Program-made: the position numbers and the translations under genes | Notes under the pieces: generated by a model | Databases searched by the model: none | Told to the model about the DNA's origin: nothing | Seen by the model: the letters and a program-made list of their open reading frames with translations, nothing else | Shown: one piece after another, positions 1-8,517 of the stretch | Numbering within the stretch: position 1 is the first letter of the stretch | Layout of the letters: every line of letters starts with the position of its first letter | Assembly (NCBI GenBank): GCA_002897715.1 | Contig: BDUA01000037.1 | Span: 1-37,613, forward strand | Length of the DNA stretch: 37,613 nt | From: a bacterium BMS3Abin01 | GTDB taxonomy: Bacteria; Actinomycetota; Thermoleophilia; BMS3ABIN01 | Direction: 5' to 3'

Positions 1-1
1 C

Positions 2-2077
2 CTCTATTACAAGGACACGCGCTTCCTTTCCCGGCTGGTGCTGCGGCTGATGGAGGAACGGCCGCTGCTGCTCAGCTCGACTATCCTGGCGGACAACGCC
101 GGCCTGGCCGTCGACCTGATGAACCCCGACCTGCCCCGCGGCGATGATACGGTGATCCCCCGCGGCGCGGTGCACCTTTTCCGGGCCAAACTGCTTTGGC
201 GGGCCACCTGTTACGAGCGCCTGACCATTCACAACTATGGCAATTCGGCCGTGAACCTGGGCTTCTCCCTGGTGGTTGATGCCGATTTCGCCGACATCTT
301 CGAGGTGCGCGGCGCCACCCGCAAGCAGCGGGGGCGGCTGCTGCCGCCGCAGGTGACGGAGGATTCACTGCTGCTGGCCTATGAGGGACTGGATGGACGC
401 GTCCGCCGGACGCGACTGCGCTTCGCTCCGCCGCCTGTCAAGATCGATGAGTCCGGTATCCGGTTCCAGCTGAAGCTGGAACCGCGGGGCGAAGCGCGTT
501 TCCAATGGACGATTTGCTGTGAGCTGGAAGAAGAGGGGGGGACGGGCGCCGGCGGGGGGCCGGCTCACTCCCCGGCGGCGGATACTGCGCCGAAAGAAGG
601 CAGGTCGGGGGACTGGTACAGGCAGGCCGAAAAAGAGGCCGAAGCCGCGCGCCTGGACACCGCGGCCGGCGACCCGGAACTGGACTCATCCAACAGCCAG
701 TTCAACGACCTGCTGGCCTGCACCATCGCCGACCTCCATATGTTGCGGACCGAGACGGAATACGGACCTTACCCTTACGCCGGCGTGCCTTGGTACAGTA
801 CGGTCTTCGGCCGGGACGGCATCATCACGGCGCTGGAGTGCCTCTGGTACAATCCCGGGCTGGCGCGCGGCGTGCTCAGCTACCTGGCCGCCAGGCAGGC
901 CGACAGGGACAGCCCGGCGCAGGACGCCATGCCGGGAAAAGTGCTCCATGAGGTACGGGTCGGCGAGATGGCCGCCCTGGGCGAGGTGCCCTTCGCCCTT
1001 TATTACGGCTCCGTTGACGCTACGCCGCTTTTTGTCATGCTCGCCGGCGCCTATTACCTGCGCACCGGCGACCTCTCCTTCGCCCGCTCGCTCTGGCCCC
1101 ATGTGGAGCGCGCGCTGCAGTGGATCGACCGCTACGGCGACCTGGACGGTGACGGCTTCGTGGAGTACTCGCGCCGCTCGCAGCAGGGTCTGCTGCATCA
1201 GGGCTGGAAGGATTCGCAGTACTCGGTCTTCCACCGTGACGGCACGCCGGCTGAGCCACCCATCGCTCTCTGCGAGGTGCAGGGCTATGTGTATGCCGCC
1301 CGCAGAGCGGCCGCCGCCCTGGCCCGGGGGCTGGAGATGGAGGAGGCGGCGCGGGACCAGGAACGGCTGGCAGAGGAGCTGAGGCGGCGCTTCGAGGAGG
1401 CCTTCTGGTGCGAGGAACTCTCCACCTATGCTCTGGCGCTTGACGGAAAGAAACAGCAATGCCGGGTAGTGACCTCCAACGCCGGGCATTGCCTCTATAC
1501 CGGTATCGCCGGGGAGGAGCGCGCCCGGCGGGTGGCGGCGACCCTGACCGCCGAGGAATCCTTCTCCGGCTGGGGGATCCGCACGGTGGCGGCCGGAGCA
1601 GTCCGTTACAACCCCATGGCCTATCACAACGGTTCGGTATGGCCTCATGACAACGCGCTGGTCGCCGCCGGGTTCGCCCGCTATGGCCTCAAGGAAGAGG
1701 CCGCGAAGGTTCTCACGGGCCTGTTCGATGCCGGTGTCTACTTCGACCAGCACCGCCTGCCCGAACTGTTCTGCGGCTTTAACCGCCGCGCCGGCGCCAG
1801 TCCCACCCTGTATCCGGTCTCCTGCGCCCCCCAGGCCTGGGCCTCGGGCTCGGTGCTGATGCTGCTGCAGGCCTGTCTGGGGTTGGAGGCGCGCGCCGCT
1901 GAAAACAAACTGATATTCACCAACCCCTATCTGCCGGAGTTCCTCAAGGAGCTGCGTATCAGGCGGCTGCGGGTGGGAGACGCCAGTCTCGACCTCTCCC
2001 TGACCCGGCACGAGAACGACGTAGGCATCAACGTCCTGTTCCGCGAGGGCCACGCCGACGTGGTCGCCGTGAAATAA
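2..2077 (+). CDS. Glycogen debranching enzyme / amylo-alpha-1,6-glucosidase family protein, 5'-truncated by the window edge
   Basis: Frame is open upstream of the listed GTG at 38 and reads LYYKDTRFLSRLVLRLMEERP, typical of the N-terminal region of bacterial amylo-alpha-1,6-glucosidases. Downstream motifs include PWYSTVFGRDGIITALE, GKVLHEVRVGEMA and YNPMAYHNGSVWPHDNALVAAG. Confidence 0.9.
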   Translation, partial: LYYKDTRFLSRLVLRLMEERPLLLSSTILADNAGLAVDLMNPDLPRGDDTVIPRGAVHLFRAKLLWRATCYERLTIHNYGNSAVNLGFSLVVDADFADIFEVRGATRKQRGRLLPPQVTEDSLLLAYEGLDGRVRRTRLRFAPPPVKIDESGIRFQLKLEPRGEARFQWTICCELEEEGGTGAGGGPAHSPAADTAPKEGRSGDWYRQAEKEAEAARLDTAAGDPELDSSNSQFNDLLACTIADLHMLRTETEYGPYPYAGVPWYSTVFGRDGIITALECLWYNPGLARGVLSYLAARQADRDSPAQDAMPGKVLHEVRVGEMAALGEVPFALYYGSVDATPLFVMLAGAYYLRTGDLSFARSLWPHVERALQWIDRYGDLDGDGFVEYSRRSQQGLLHQGWKDSQYSVFHRDGTPAEPPIALCEVQGYVYAARRAAAALARGLEMEEAARDQERLAEELRRRFEEAFWCEELSTYALALDGKKQQCRVVTSNAGHCLYTGIAGEERARRVAATLTAEESFSGWGIRTVAAGAVRYNPMAYHNGSVWPHDNALVAAGFARYGLKEEAAKVLTGLFDAGVYFDQHRLPELFCGFNRRAGASPTLYPVSCAPQAWASGSVLMLLQACLGLEARAAENKLIFTNPYLPEFLKELRIRRLRVGDASLDLSLTRHENDVGINVLFREGHADVVAVK

Positions 2078-2279
2078 CGGAGGCGCCGAACCATCTTCAG
2101 CGGCTTTCCCCTGGAAAGAGGGACGCAAGTCATGCCCCTTAGCGTGTAATTACAACAAGAAAAGGGGAGAAGGCCCGCCGGCCGCCTATGTGTGATTCGC
2201 TGTCCCGGCGGGTATGCTAATAAGACGAAATTAGTCTTAAATCAGACCCGCAGACAGAGAAACCAAAGGAGTGACTGCC

Positions 2280-2720
2280 ATGTGTGAGGAGCATGCCATA
2301 GGCTGCCATTGCGGCCGGAGTTCCGCCAGCCTGATGTTCCGGGATGAGATATTCCCTGAGGAGATAGTCGGCGCCGTGTATTGCCCCGTCTGCTCGGGTG
2401 AGCGGGAGTTCGATGGTGACACCATGATCGCCGACAACGGCTGGCTGATTGAATATGACATGGAGGCGGCGCGCTTCTTCCAGGGCCGGGTCCCGGAGAT
2501 AGCCGCCGAGATGTCCCCCGGCGCCCTGTTCGACGGTGGCTATGCCACCTGGCGCGGCGTATATCCCGGTGACCACATCGACAGCGCCCGTGAACGGCAG
2601 GAACTGCTGGACCTGGCCAGGACCGACAAGCTGAGGTATTTCCAGGAGTTCAAGCAGTGGGGCCTGAAGCGCATGGAGCGTCTGCGGCTGGACGGGTGGC
2701 GGAAGGCGCAGACGGATTGA
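2280..2720 (+). CDS. Conserved hypothetical Cys-rich (zinc-ribbon-like) protein
   Basis: ORF 2271-2720. ATG at 2280 follows AAAGGAG. N-terminal Cys pairs MCEEHAIGCHCG and YCPVCSGE. Confidence 0.65.
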   Translation: MCEEHAIGCHCGRSSASLMFRDEIFPEEIVGAVYCPVCSGEREFDGDTMIADNGWLIEYDMEAARFFQGRVPEIAAEMSPGALFDGGYATWRGVYPGDHIDSARERQELLDLARTDKLRYFQEFKQWGLKRMERLRLDGWRKAQTD

Positions 2721-2879
2721 AGTTGCCTCTGGCCTGGATGCAACAGGTTTGAAAAGAAAGGAGATAGTAAAAAAATGTCATAGATTAAGTCTACTATTTG
2801 TCACCCGGCAAATAGCCGATAGATTATGGGCCGGAGAGACCGGACTTCTTCCCTTCTCTCCCGCAAGGCGGGGTTCTGT

Positions 2880-4646
2880 ATGGTAAAGAGGTTGATGGTC
2901 CAGGTCAGATCGTTGCCGCTGAGCGTGAAAATGATGGTGACGATGCTGACACTCTCATTGGTGCCGTTGTTCGTCGCCGGTTACTTCGTGCAGAAGACCG
3001 CCTATAACCTCATGCTCGAGAACAAGCGCAGCGATCTGATCACCCATACCGGAGAAGTGGCGAACACCCTCAGCCGGGAGATAGAGAATCACCTCGCCGA
3101 GGCGGCGGCCATCGCCGGGAACAAGGTCGTAAGACAATATGCCGACAACCCCGCACCCGGTGATGGGTCCGGGAAGATGGTGACCACCGTTAACGCCTTC
3201 CTTACCATGCACGCGGAGATCAAGTCCATTTTTTTTGTGGATCTGGACAGCGGCAAGGTCATCTTCTCCACATCCGACAACCTGGGTCAGTACCTCGGCA
3301 ACCGTTCCTTCATAAAACAGACCGCTACCGGCGTGAAATGCACATCGGCGCCCTCGCGGGACGGCGGCAAGGATGTCATCTATTATTCGGCGCCGGTGAC
3401 CAACAGCCAAAATCGTGTTGTGATGGCGGCGGTCAGTACGGTCGCTGCTGAAAGCTTTTGGGAGCCCCTGCAGGAGGACAGCAAGTTCCGCGGTCCGGGG
3501 TCGGTGGCGATCATAACCGACGAGTACGGCGTGCGCATCGGCCACGGGTCTGACCGGGGCATGATCTACAAGGCGTGGGCGCCGCTTCCCCGGGAGACGG
3601 TGACCGCCCTCCTGGACGAACAGCATTATGGCGCGGATATCACCGAGATAGAGGCCACTGATTACCCGGAGATAATGGCGATAATACTGGGCGCAAGGAC
3701 CACCCAGACCTTCACCAGTCAGCTGGATATGAGCGGCGAGACCTACGAGTTCGGTATCAGCAAGATCCCGGGGAAGCAGTGGACGGTGATGACCGCCGTC
3801 CCCCATTCATCCTTCCTGGGCGCTCTGGACGCACTACGGAAAGGGATGATGGTAATCATCATAGTGACGGCGTTGATCGTTACCGGCGTAACGTTGATTG
3901 CCAGCCGGTTCGTCTCCAAGCCCATCCGCCTGCTGGTGTCATCGGCCCAGCAAATGGCCGACGGTGATTTTACCGTCCGGGTGCCGCCGATCTATGACCG
4001 CGAACTGGGTTGCCTGTCGGACGAGTTCAACAAGATGCGCGCCAAAGTGGCTGAGACATATAGCGAACTGGAGCAGGGATACCTGGATATGGCCAAGGCC
4101 CTGATAGCGAGTCTGGAAGCCAGGGACCATTACACCGCCGGTCATACCGAGCGCGTGGGCCAGTATGCGGTGACGCTGGCCCGCAAGCTGGGGCTGGACG
4201 ATGAAGAGACGATGAAGATCAAGAAGGCAGCCGACCTGCACGACATCGGCAAAGTCGGCGTATCTGATTCGATACTGCTGAAGCCCGGCAAGCTCAGCCC
4301 GGAAGAATTTGCCGAGATCAAGCGGCATCCGGGAAAGAGCGGGGAGATCGTGCGCTATCTGGGGTTCCTGCGGGATATTGTCCCCGCTATCGAAGGACAC
4401 CATGAACGTTACGACGGCAAAGGCTATCCCCGGGGTCTGAGGGGGAAGAATGTCCCCCTGGGGGCCCGGATCCTGGCCGTAGCGGATGCTTACGACGCCA
4501 TGACCACCAAGCGAGCTTATCGCGATGCCTTGAGCCATGAAGTCGCCATCAGGAACCTGAAAGAGGGGGCCGGCGGCCAGTGGGACCCTCACATCGTCGC
4601 TGCCTTCCTGGAGATAATCGAGACTGAGAGGGGCGAGGGTCAGTAA
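2880..4646 (+). CDS. Membrane sensor with extracellular Cache-like domain, HAMP and HD-GYP domain (putative c-di-GMP phosphodiesterase)
   Basis: N-terminal TM, second TM at MMVIIIVTALIVTGVTLIASRFVSKPIRLL followed by HAMP, then HTERVGQYAV, HDIGKVGVSDSILLKPG, HHERYDGKGYPRGLRG and ADAYDAMTTKRAYR. Start moved from 2826 to ATG 2880 because 2826 lacks an SD. Confidence 0.9.
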   Translation: MVKRLMVQVRSLPLSVKMMVTMLTLSLVPLFVAGYFVQKTAYNLMLENKRSDLITHTGEVANTLSREIENHLAEAAAIAGNKVVRQYADNPAPGDGSGKMVTTVNAFLTMHAEIKSIFFVDLDSGKVIFSTSDNLGQYLGNRSFIKQTATGVKCTSAPSRDGGKDVIYYSAPVTNSQNRVVMAAVSTVAAESFWEPLQEDSKFRGPGSVAIITDEYGVRIGHGSDRGMIYKAWAPLPRETVTALLDEQHYGADITEIEATDYPEIMAIILGARTTQTFTSQLDMSGETYEFGISKIPGKQWTVMTAVPHSSFLGALDALRKGMMVIIIVTALIVTGVTLIASRFVSKPIRLLVSSAQQMADGDFTVRVPPIYDRELGCLSDEFNKMRAKVAETYSELEQGYLDMAKALIASLEARDHYTAGHTERVGQYAVTLARKLGLDDEETMKIKKAADLHDIGKVGVSDSILLKPGKLSPEEFAEIKRHPGKSGEIVRYLGFLRDIVPAIEGHHERYDGKGYPRGLRGKNVPLGARILAVADAYDAMTTKRAYRDALSHEVAIRNLKEGAGGQWDPHIVAAFLEIIETERGEGQ

Positions 4647-4680
4647 AGGCATGAGAGCCTAACACAGGGATACGATATTT

Positions 4681-5190
4681 ATGGGCGACAAGATCAGATT
4701 GGGGATCAGTTCCTGCCTGCTGGGACAGCGGGTTCGCTATGACGGGGGCCATCAGCAGGATCGTTCCCTGGCCGGCACGCTGGGGCGGTTGTTCGACCTG
4801 GTCCCGGTCTGTCCGGAAGTGGAGGCCGGCCTGGGTGTCCCCCGGGAGCCGATGCGCCTGGTGGGAGGCCCGGGCCGGTTGCGTCTGATCACCGTCGACA
4901 CCGGCATCGACCTCACGGCCAAAGTGGACGGATGGGCGCGGAACAGGCTTAAGCAGTTGCGGGACGAGGAACTGTCAGGGTTCATCTTCAAGGGCGGATC
5001 GCCCAGTTGCCGCCTGGCCGGCGGCATCTTCGCCCGCGTTTTCATGGATACCTTTCCCCTGGCGCCGGTGGAGGAGGATGACCGTCTGGGCGACCTCGCT
5101 GTCAGGAAGGATTTTATCGAACGCGTCTACGTCTTCAGCCGCCGCCGGCAGACGATGCCCGGAAAACAGGAACGAACACCGTTGAGTTGA
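4681..5190 (+). CDS. DUF523 family protein (TudS-like)
   Basis: Motifs ISSCLLGQRVRYDGGHQ, PVCPEVEAGLGVPREPMRL and FKGGSPSC. Confidence 0.85.
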   Translation: MGDKIRLGISSCLLGQRVRYDGGHQQDRSLAGTLGRLFDLVPVCPEVEAGLGVPREPMRLVGGPGRLRLITVDTGIDLTAKVDGWARNRLKQLRDEELSGFIFKGGSPSCRLAGGIFARVFMDTFPLAPVEEDDRLGDLAVRKDFIERVYVFSRRRQTMPGKQERTPLS

Positions 5191-5227
5191 GAGCGGCAGC
5201 GGGGCTGGGGCAGTTCCGCCGGCGCCC

Positions 5228-5560
5228 CTACAGGAGCCCGGCGATGATGTTGGTAATGAGGATGGCGAACACGGCGCCGATGGTGATAGCGATCGCCTGG
5301 GCCAGATACCGTTGCCACCTGGGGAAATGCAGGTCGACCGGCGCCGCCGGGACTGCGGGTGTGGAAGCGCCGGCGATAATGGGACGACTGTAGTTTCTTA
5401 GCCCTCGCTGAGCTTTTCTCCGCCTGGAGGTCCGCGTGGCCTGGGGCGTGGAGGTCTGAAGCGAAACCAGGTAGGCGGCTACGATGACAGCCAGCATCAC
5501 GCCGAAGAACATGAAGCCGAGTCCGGCCAGAATCGGATGCTTTTTACACCATTTTCCCAT
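5228..5560 (-). CDS. Small membrane protein, unknown function
   Basis: 110-aa ORF with two hydrophobic segments (LAGLGFMFFGVMLAVIVAAYLV; AITIGAVFAILITNIIAGLL). Confidence 0.55.
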   Translation of the reverse strand: MGKWCKKHPILAGLGFMFFGVMLAVIVAAYLVSLQTSTPQATRTSRRRKAQRGLRNYSRPIIAGASTPAVPAAPVDLHFPRWQRYLAQAIAITIGAVFAILITNIIAGLL

Positions 5561-5676
5561 TACCCTGTTCCTGCCTTCAGGATGATAATTCCTACCCTTT
5601 TCAGTATATGAATGATACCATCATCCGGCCGGATTGAACATAGCCGGTAACGGCAGGGCACCGTTATGGGTGGTGT

Positions 5677-5889
5677 TTACGCTGCGCCCATCCGGCTGTG
5701 GTCCATATCCCCGATATCCTGTGGCTTGAGCCCGGCGGAAGAGGCAGTAACCGTCATCTTCTCTCCGGGGTCGTGCTCCAGGCCGACCTTGCACGCCTCG
5801 CATATATGCAGGCCCAGGCACATCTCATATTCCAGGGGACTGTCACAGCTGACACAGGTTTTGAAATGTTTTTTTAGCATAACCCTCAC
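5677..5889 (-). CDS. Small zinc-ribbon-like protein
   Basis: 70-aa ORF with CVSCDSPLEYEMCLGLHICEAC. Confidence 0.55.
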   Translation of the reverse strand: MRVMLKKHFKTCVSCDSPLEYEMCLGLHICEACKVGLEHDPGEKMTVTASSAGLKPQDIGDMDHSRMGAA

Positions 5890-5950
5890 CCCTGAGGTGT
5901 TATTGATGGACAGGAGACATACAGAACCTATGTAGTTGGGTTAGTTATTA

Positions 5951-5964
5951 TATACAACTGTATA
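5951..5964. promoter_or_regulatory. Candidate operator palindrome TATACA-AC-TGTATA between divergent genes
   Basis: Perfect 6-bp arms with 2-bp spacer in an AT-rich divergent intergenic region. Confidence 0.3.
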
Positions 5965-6054
5965 GCCTTTTTGAAGGTTTTAAATAAAATTGAGCATTGA
6001 ACGCCTGAATGATAGGGTCTTTCAAATGTCTGGATAAATATGAAAGGAGAACAG

Positions 6055-6462
6055 TTGAACAGACGCACGGTATTGATGGCGGTATTGGCCGGGCTGCTGC
6101 TGGTGGCGATGGCGTTACCCGCTGTAGGCTGTGGCGGTAGCGGCGCGGAGGCGGCGGTTCAGGACTTTATGGACGCATCCAAGAACAAGGATTGCGACAA
6201 GATGGTCAGCTACATCGACCTGGAGGCTCCGGAATTCTCTGGCCTGGGGGTCACCAAGGAGGCCCTGGTCGCGTCCTGCAATGACAGCATGGACCTGGGT
6301 GAAGTTGTGAGCTACAAGATCGTCAATGTGACCGAGGATGGCGACACGGCCACAGCTGAGGTGGAGGCGACGACCAAGACCAACGGCGAGGAGAGTACCG
6401 ATTCCACGACCTTTAAACTGGTCAAGAAGGACGGGGAGTGGAAAGTGGGCCCCTCGTTCTGA
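6055..6462 (+). CDS. Putative lipoprotein, DUF4878-like
   Basis: Signal peptide with lipobox-like LPAVGC, followed by a small NTF2-like pattern (VQDFMDASKNKD...TTFKLVKKDGEWKV). TTG at 6055 is preceded by AAAGGAG; the ORF track starts at 6040. Confidence 0.65.
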   Translation: MNRRTVLMAVLAGLLLVAMALPAVGCGGSGAEAAVQDFMDASKNKDCDKMVSYIDLEAPEFSGLGVTKEALVASCNDSMDLGEVVSYKIVNVTEDGDTATAEVEATTKTNGEESTDSTTFKLVKKDGEWKVGPSF

Positions 6463-6480
6463 CGCTTTGAGGAAGTGAAG

Positions 6481-6518
6481 GGGGATGCGCCCGCCAGACG
6501 GGCGCATCCCCCTTTTTT
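6481..6518. terminator. Rho-independent terminator after the 6055 lipoprotein gene
   Basis: 13-bp perfect stem GGGGATGCGCCCG / CGGGCGCATCCCC, 5-nt loop, then TTTTTT. Confidence 0.93.
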
Positions 6519-6525
6519 GGTTACA

Positions 6526-6795
6526 TCAGCCGCGGCCCAGAGTGTCCCTTTTTTCTTCGAATTCGGCTTTATCGATCTCACCCTTCGCATATCTTTTATG
6601 GAGTATGTCCAGGGCCGTCTCGCTGGTATTTCCCGGGCCGGTAACGCTCCGGTTGCCGCCTGCCTGAATCTGCCGGAACAGCCAGACGATGAACAGGATA
6701 ACGGCGATCAGCACCGCCGCCCAGAAGACCATCATGATGATGCCGCCGGCGATACCGAAGCCGGTTTCAGAGTGTCCCCAGTCCCAGCCGTGCAT
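6526..6795 (-). CDS. SHOCT domain membrane protein
   Basis: One TM segment, C-terminal ALDILHKRYAKGEIDKAEFEEKRDTL. Confidence 0.85.
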   Translation of the reverse strand: MHGWDWGHSETGFGIAGGIIMMVFWAAVLIAVILFIVWLFRQIQAGGNRSVTGPGNTSETALDILHKRYAKGEIDKAEFEEKRDTLGRG

Positions 6796-6820
6796 GATTC
6801 ATCCACTCCTTTATCCATCA

Positions 6821-7021
6821 TTATTCGCAGTAGCGCCGGCGCTCCTCGTATTCGTCCCTGTCTATCTCTCCACGGGCGTACCGCTTTTTCAGCACCTCCA
6901 GCGGAGTCTCCACCGGTATCGGGGTGCCAGGATTGAGAATGCTCCTGCCGGAACCGTTGCCGGCGTAGAACAGGAACAGGAAAACGGCTATGAACAAAAA
7001 CCCAATGAACGCGATTCCCAT
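6821..7021 (-). CDS. SHOCT domain membrane protein (paralog of the 6526 gene)
   Basis: TM segment plus PLEVLKKRYARGEIDRDEYEERRRYCE. ATG at 7021 is preceded by AAAGGAG, so it is preferred over 7105. Confidence 0.83.
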   Translation of the reverse strand: MGIAFIGFLFIAVFLFLFYAGNGSGRSILNPGTPIPVETPLEVLKKRYARGEIDRDEYEERRRYCE

Positions 7022-7148
7022 TGCTATCTCCTTTGTTGCCGTGTGTATTGCCGTCTGCGCACGGACGCTGATTTCCTTGTTCTTATTAGTATGCCCACCA
7101 CGCATGAAAGAAACATAAAGCGTTGATTAAGAGTTGATTAAGGAAAGA

Positions 7149-7173
7149 AGAGACGCCCCGGTGGGGCGTCTCT
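7149..7173 (-). terminator. Rho-independent terminator-like hairpin downstream of the 7201-7644 gene
   Basis: 11-bp perfect stem AGAGACGCCCC / GGGGCGTCTCT, 3-nt loop; the minus strand continues into T-rich TCTTTCCT. Confidence 0.75.
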
Positions 7174-7200
7174 CTGGCTCCTCTTCCATTTACCTGGTGG

Positions 7201-7644
7201 TTACCTTCCCATGTGTCCACCGGGGCCCGGGCCGTAACCCTGGCCGGTTTCCGGGGCACCGCTACCCATATGATCCTGATAGGTGCCGTCGCCCATGTGC
7301 TCGTTCATGGTCTGCTGCATATCTTCCCGGGTCTGATCACTCATATGGCCGGTTCCATCAGCGCCGTGGTGCTGCTCCATGGTGCCGTCCTGCATGTGCT
7401 GCTCCATGGTGCCGTCCTGCATGTGCTGCTCCATGTTCTGCCTGTGCTCTTGCGTCTGGTTTCCGCAGACTTCGCTGATATCCGTGACTCCTTCAGTGAT
7501 ACCGCTGCCGGTGGTTTCGCCGCCCCACATGGGCATGCCGCCGTAATCAGGGGTCGTCCCCTGGGTGGTCTGCGCCAGGACCACTGCGGCTCCGGCCAGC
7601 AGGACCACTACCGAAAGGATCGTTATAGCGATTGCTTTTGTCAT
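7201..7644 (-). CDS. Exported Met/His/Gln-rich repeat protein (possible metal-binding)
   Basis: Signal peptide MTKAIAITILSVVVLLAGAAVVLAQ, then repeated MEQHMQDGT units, HHGADGTGHM and GGHMGR. Confidence 0.65.
   Translation of the reverse strand: MTKAIAITILSVVVLLAGAAVVLAQTTQGTTPDYGGMPMWGGETTGSGITEGVTDISEVCGNQTQEHRQNMEQHMQDGTMEQHMQDGTMEQHHGADGTGHMSDQTREDMQQTMNEHMGDGTYQDHMGSGAPETGQGYGPGPGGHMGR
7371..7435. repeat. 27-bp direct tandem repeat, about 2.4 copies, inside the Met/His-rich gene
   Basis: GCTGCTCCATGGTGCCGTCCTGCATGT at 7371-7397 and 7398-7424, partial at 7425-7435. Confidence 0.95.
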
Positions 7645-7734
7645 TTCTGACCTCCATCTGGATTTGATCTCAATGCTATTATCGCCGCCGGTGATGAAGG
7701 AGCAATTAAGCGTTTGTGAAGATTATATGAAGAT

Positions 7735-8517
7735 TTACTGGAGCAGAAGGCGCTGCCAGACGGGGAAATGGTCGCTGGCGGCGGTGTCCTTCCAGACCCG
7801 GTTGTCGATACCGGCCATACCGCGGACGAAGATATGGTCGAAGGTGAAACTCATGAATCCCGCCTTGAGGGTAGGACCGGCCCCGGCCGAAACCCGTCTG
7901 AGTCCCACCTGGCGGAACCGTTCCTCCAGCTTCTTGATGTTCTTGGCCTTGATGGTATTGAAGTCGCCGCCAACCAGCACGTATCCCTGGTCTTCGCCGG
8001 CGATATCGTCCACCAGCGAACGGAACTGCTCGTAGCGTTTGCGGGCGCTCAGGGCGAAGGTCTCGGTGTGGACACTGTAGGCGACCACATCCCGTCCATC
8101 GACCGCCACGTGGGCCCGGGCAGCGATGCGGCGCTCGCCGGTGCGGGGACTTTCGTGCGGCAACAGCAGCTTGGCGCTGCCGGAGATCTCCCACCGCGCC
8201 AGCACGGCGTTTCCGAATTTTTTACCGGTGCGGCAATGCACCGAAGCGGGGAAGTACACATAGTTGAGTCCGAGGGAGCGGGCGATGGCATCCACACCTT
8301 CGTCGTCCATCTCCTGCAGCAGCATGATATCGGCGTTGCGCAGCTGGTCTGTCTCATTCAGTTCGGCGATGGCGGTGTCGATTTCGCGCGCGAACTTGAT
8401 GTTCCAGCTCACCACGCTGAGCTCGCCGGAGAACCTGGCTGAGCCGCCGGCGTAGCTCCCCTCATAGCGGGGCCCGTCCGGTTTACAGAAGTTCTCGGTG
8501 TCGCCGGTGGCGGCCAT
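7735..8517 (-). CDS. Endonuclease/exonuclease/phosphatase family protein
   Basis: VVSWNIKF, MLLQEMD, GGDFNTI, TFDHIFV and ASDHFPV are the EEP fold motifs. Confidence 0.9.
   Translation of the reverse strand: MAATGDTENFCKPDGPRYEGSYAGGSARFSGELSVVSWNIKFAREIDTAIAELNETDQLRNADIMLLQEMDDEGVDAIARSLGLNYVYFPASVHCRTGKKFGNAVLARWEISGSAKLLLPHESPRTGERRIAARAHVAVDGRDVVAYSVHTETFALSARKRYEQFRSLVDDIAGEDQGYVLVGGDFNTIKAKNIKKLEERFRQVGLRRVSAGAGPTLKAGFMSFTFDHIFVRGMAGIDNRVWKDTAASDHFPVWQRLLLQ

Noticed and set aside
686-2128. 480-aa minus-strand ORF antisense to the debranching enzyme
   Set aside because: Shadow ORF with no family motif; the plus strand carries all conserved motifs.
2780-2880. Calling the HD-GYP leader a GEMM (c-di-GMP-I) riboswitch
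   Set aside because: Only GGCAAA and CGATAG-like fragments are present; the conserved GGACGCAAAGCC segment and tetraloop-receptor pattern are missing, so it is reported only as an unclassified structured leader.
7213-7650. 145-aa plus-strand ORF with repeated HVLLHGAV units
   Set aside because: Antisense shadow of the Met/His repeat gene; the minus strand has a signal peptide, sensible composition and terminator.
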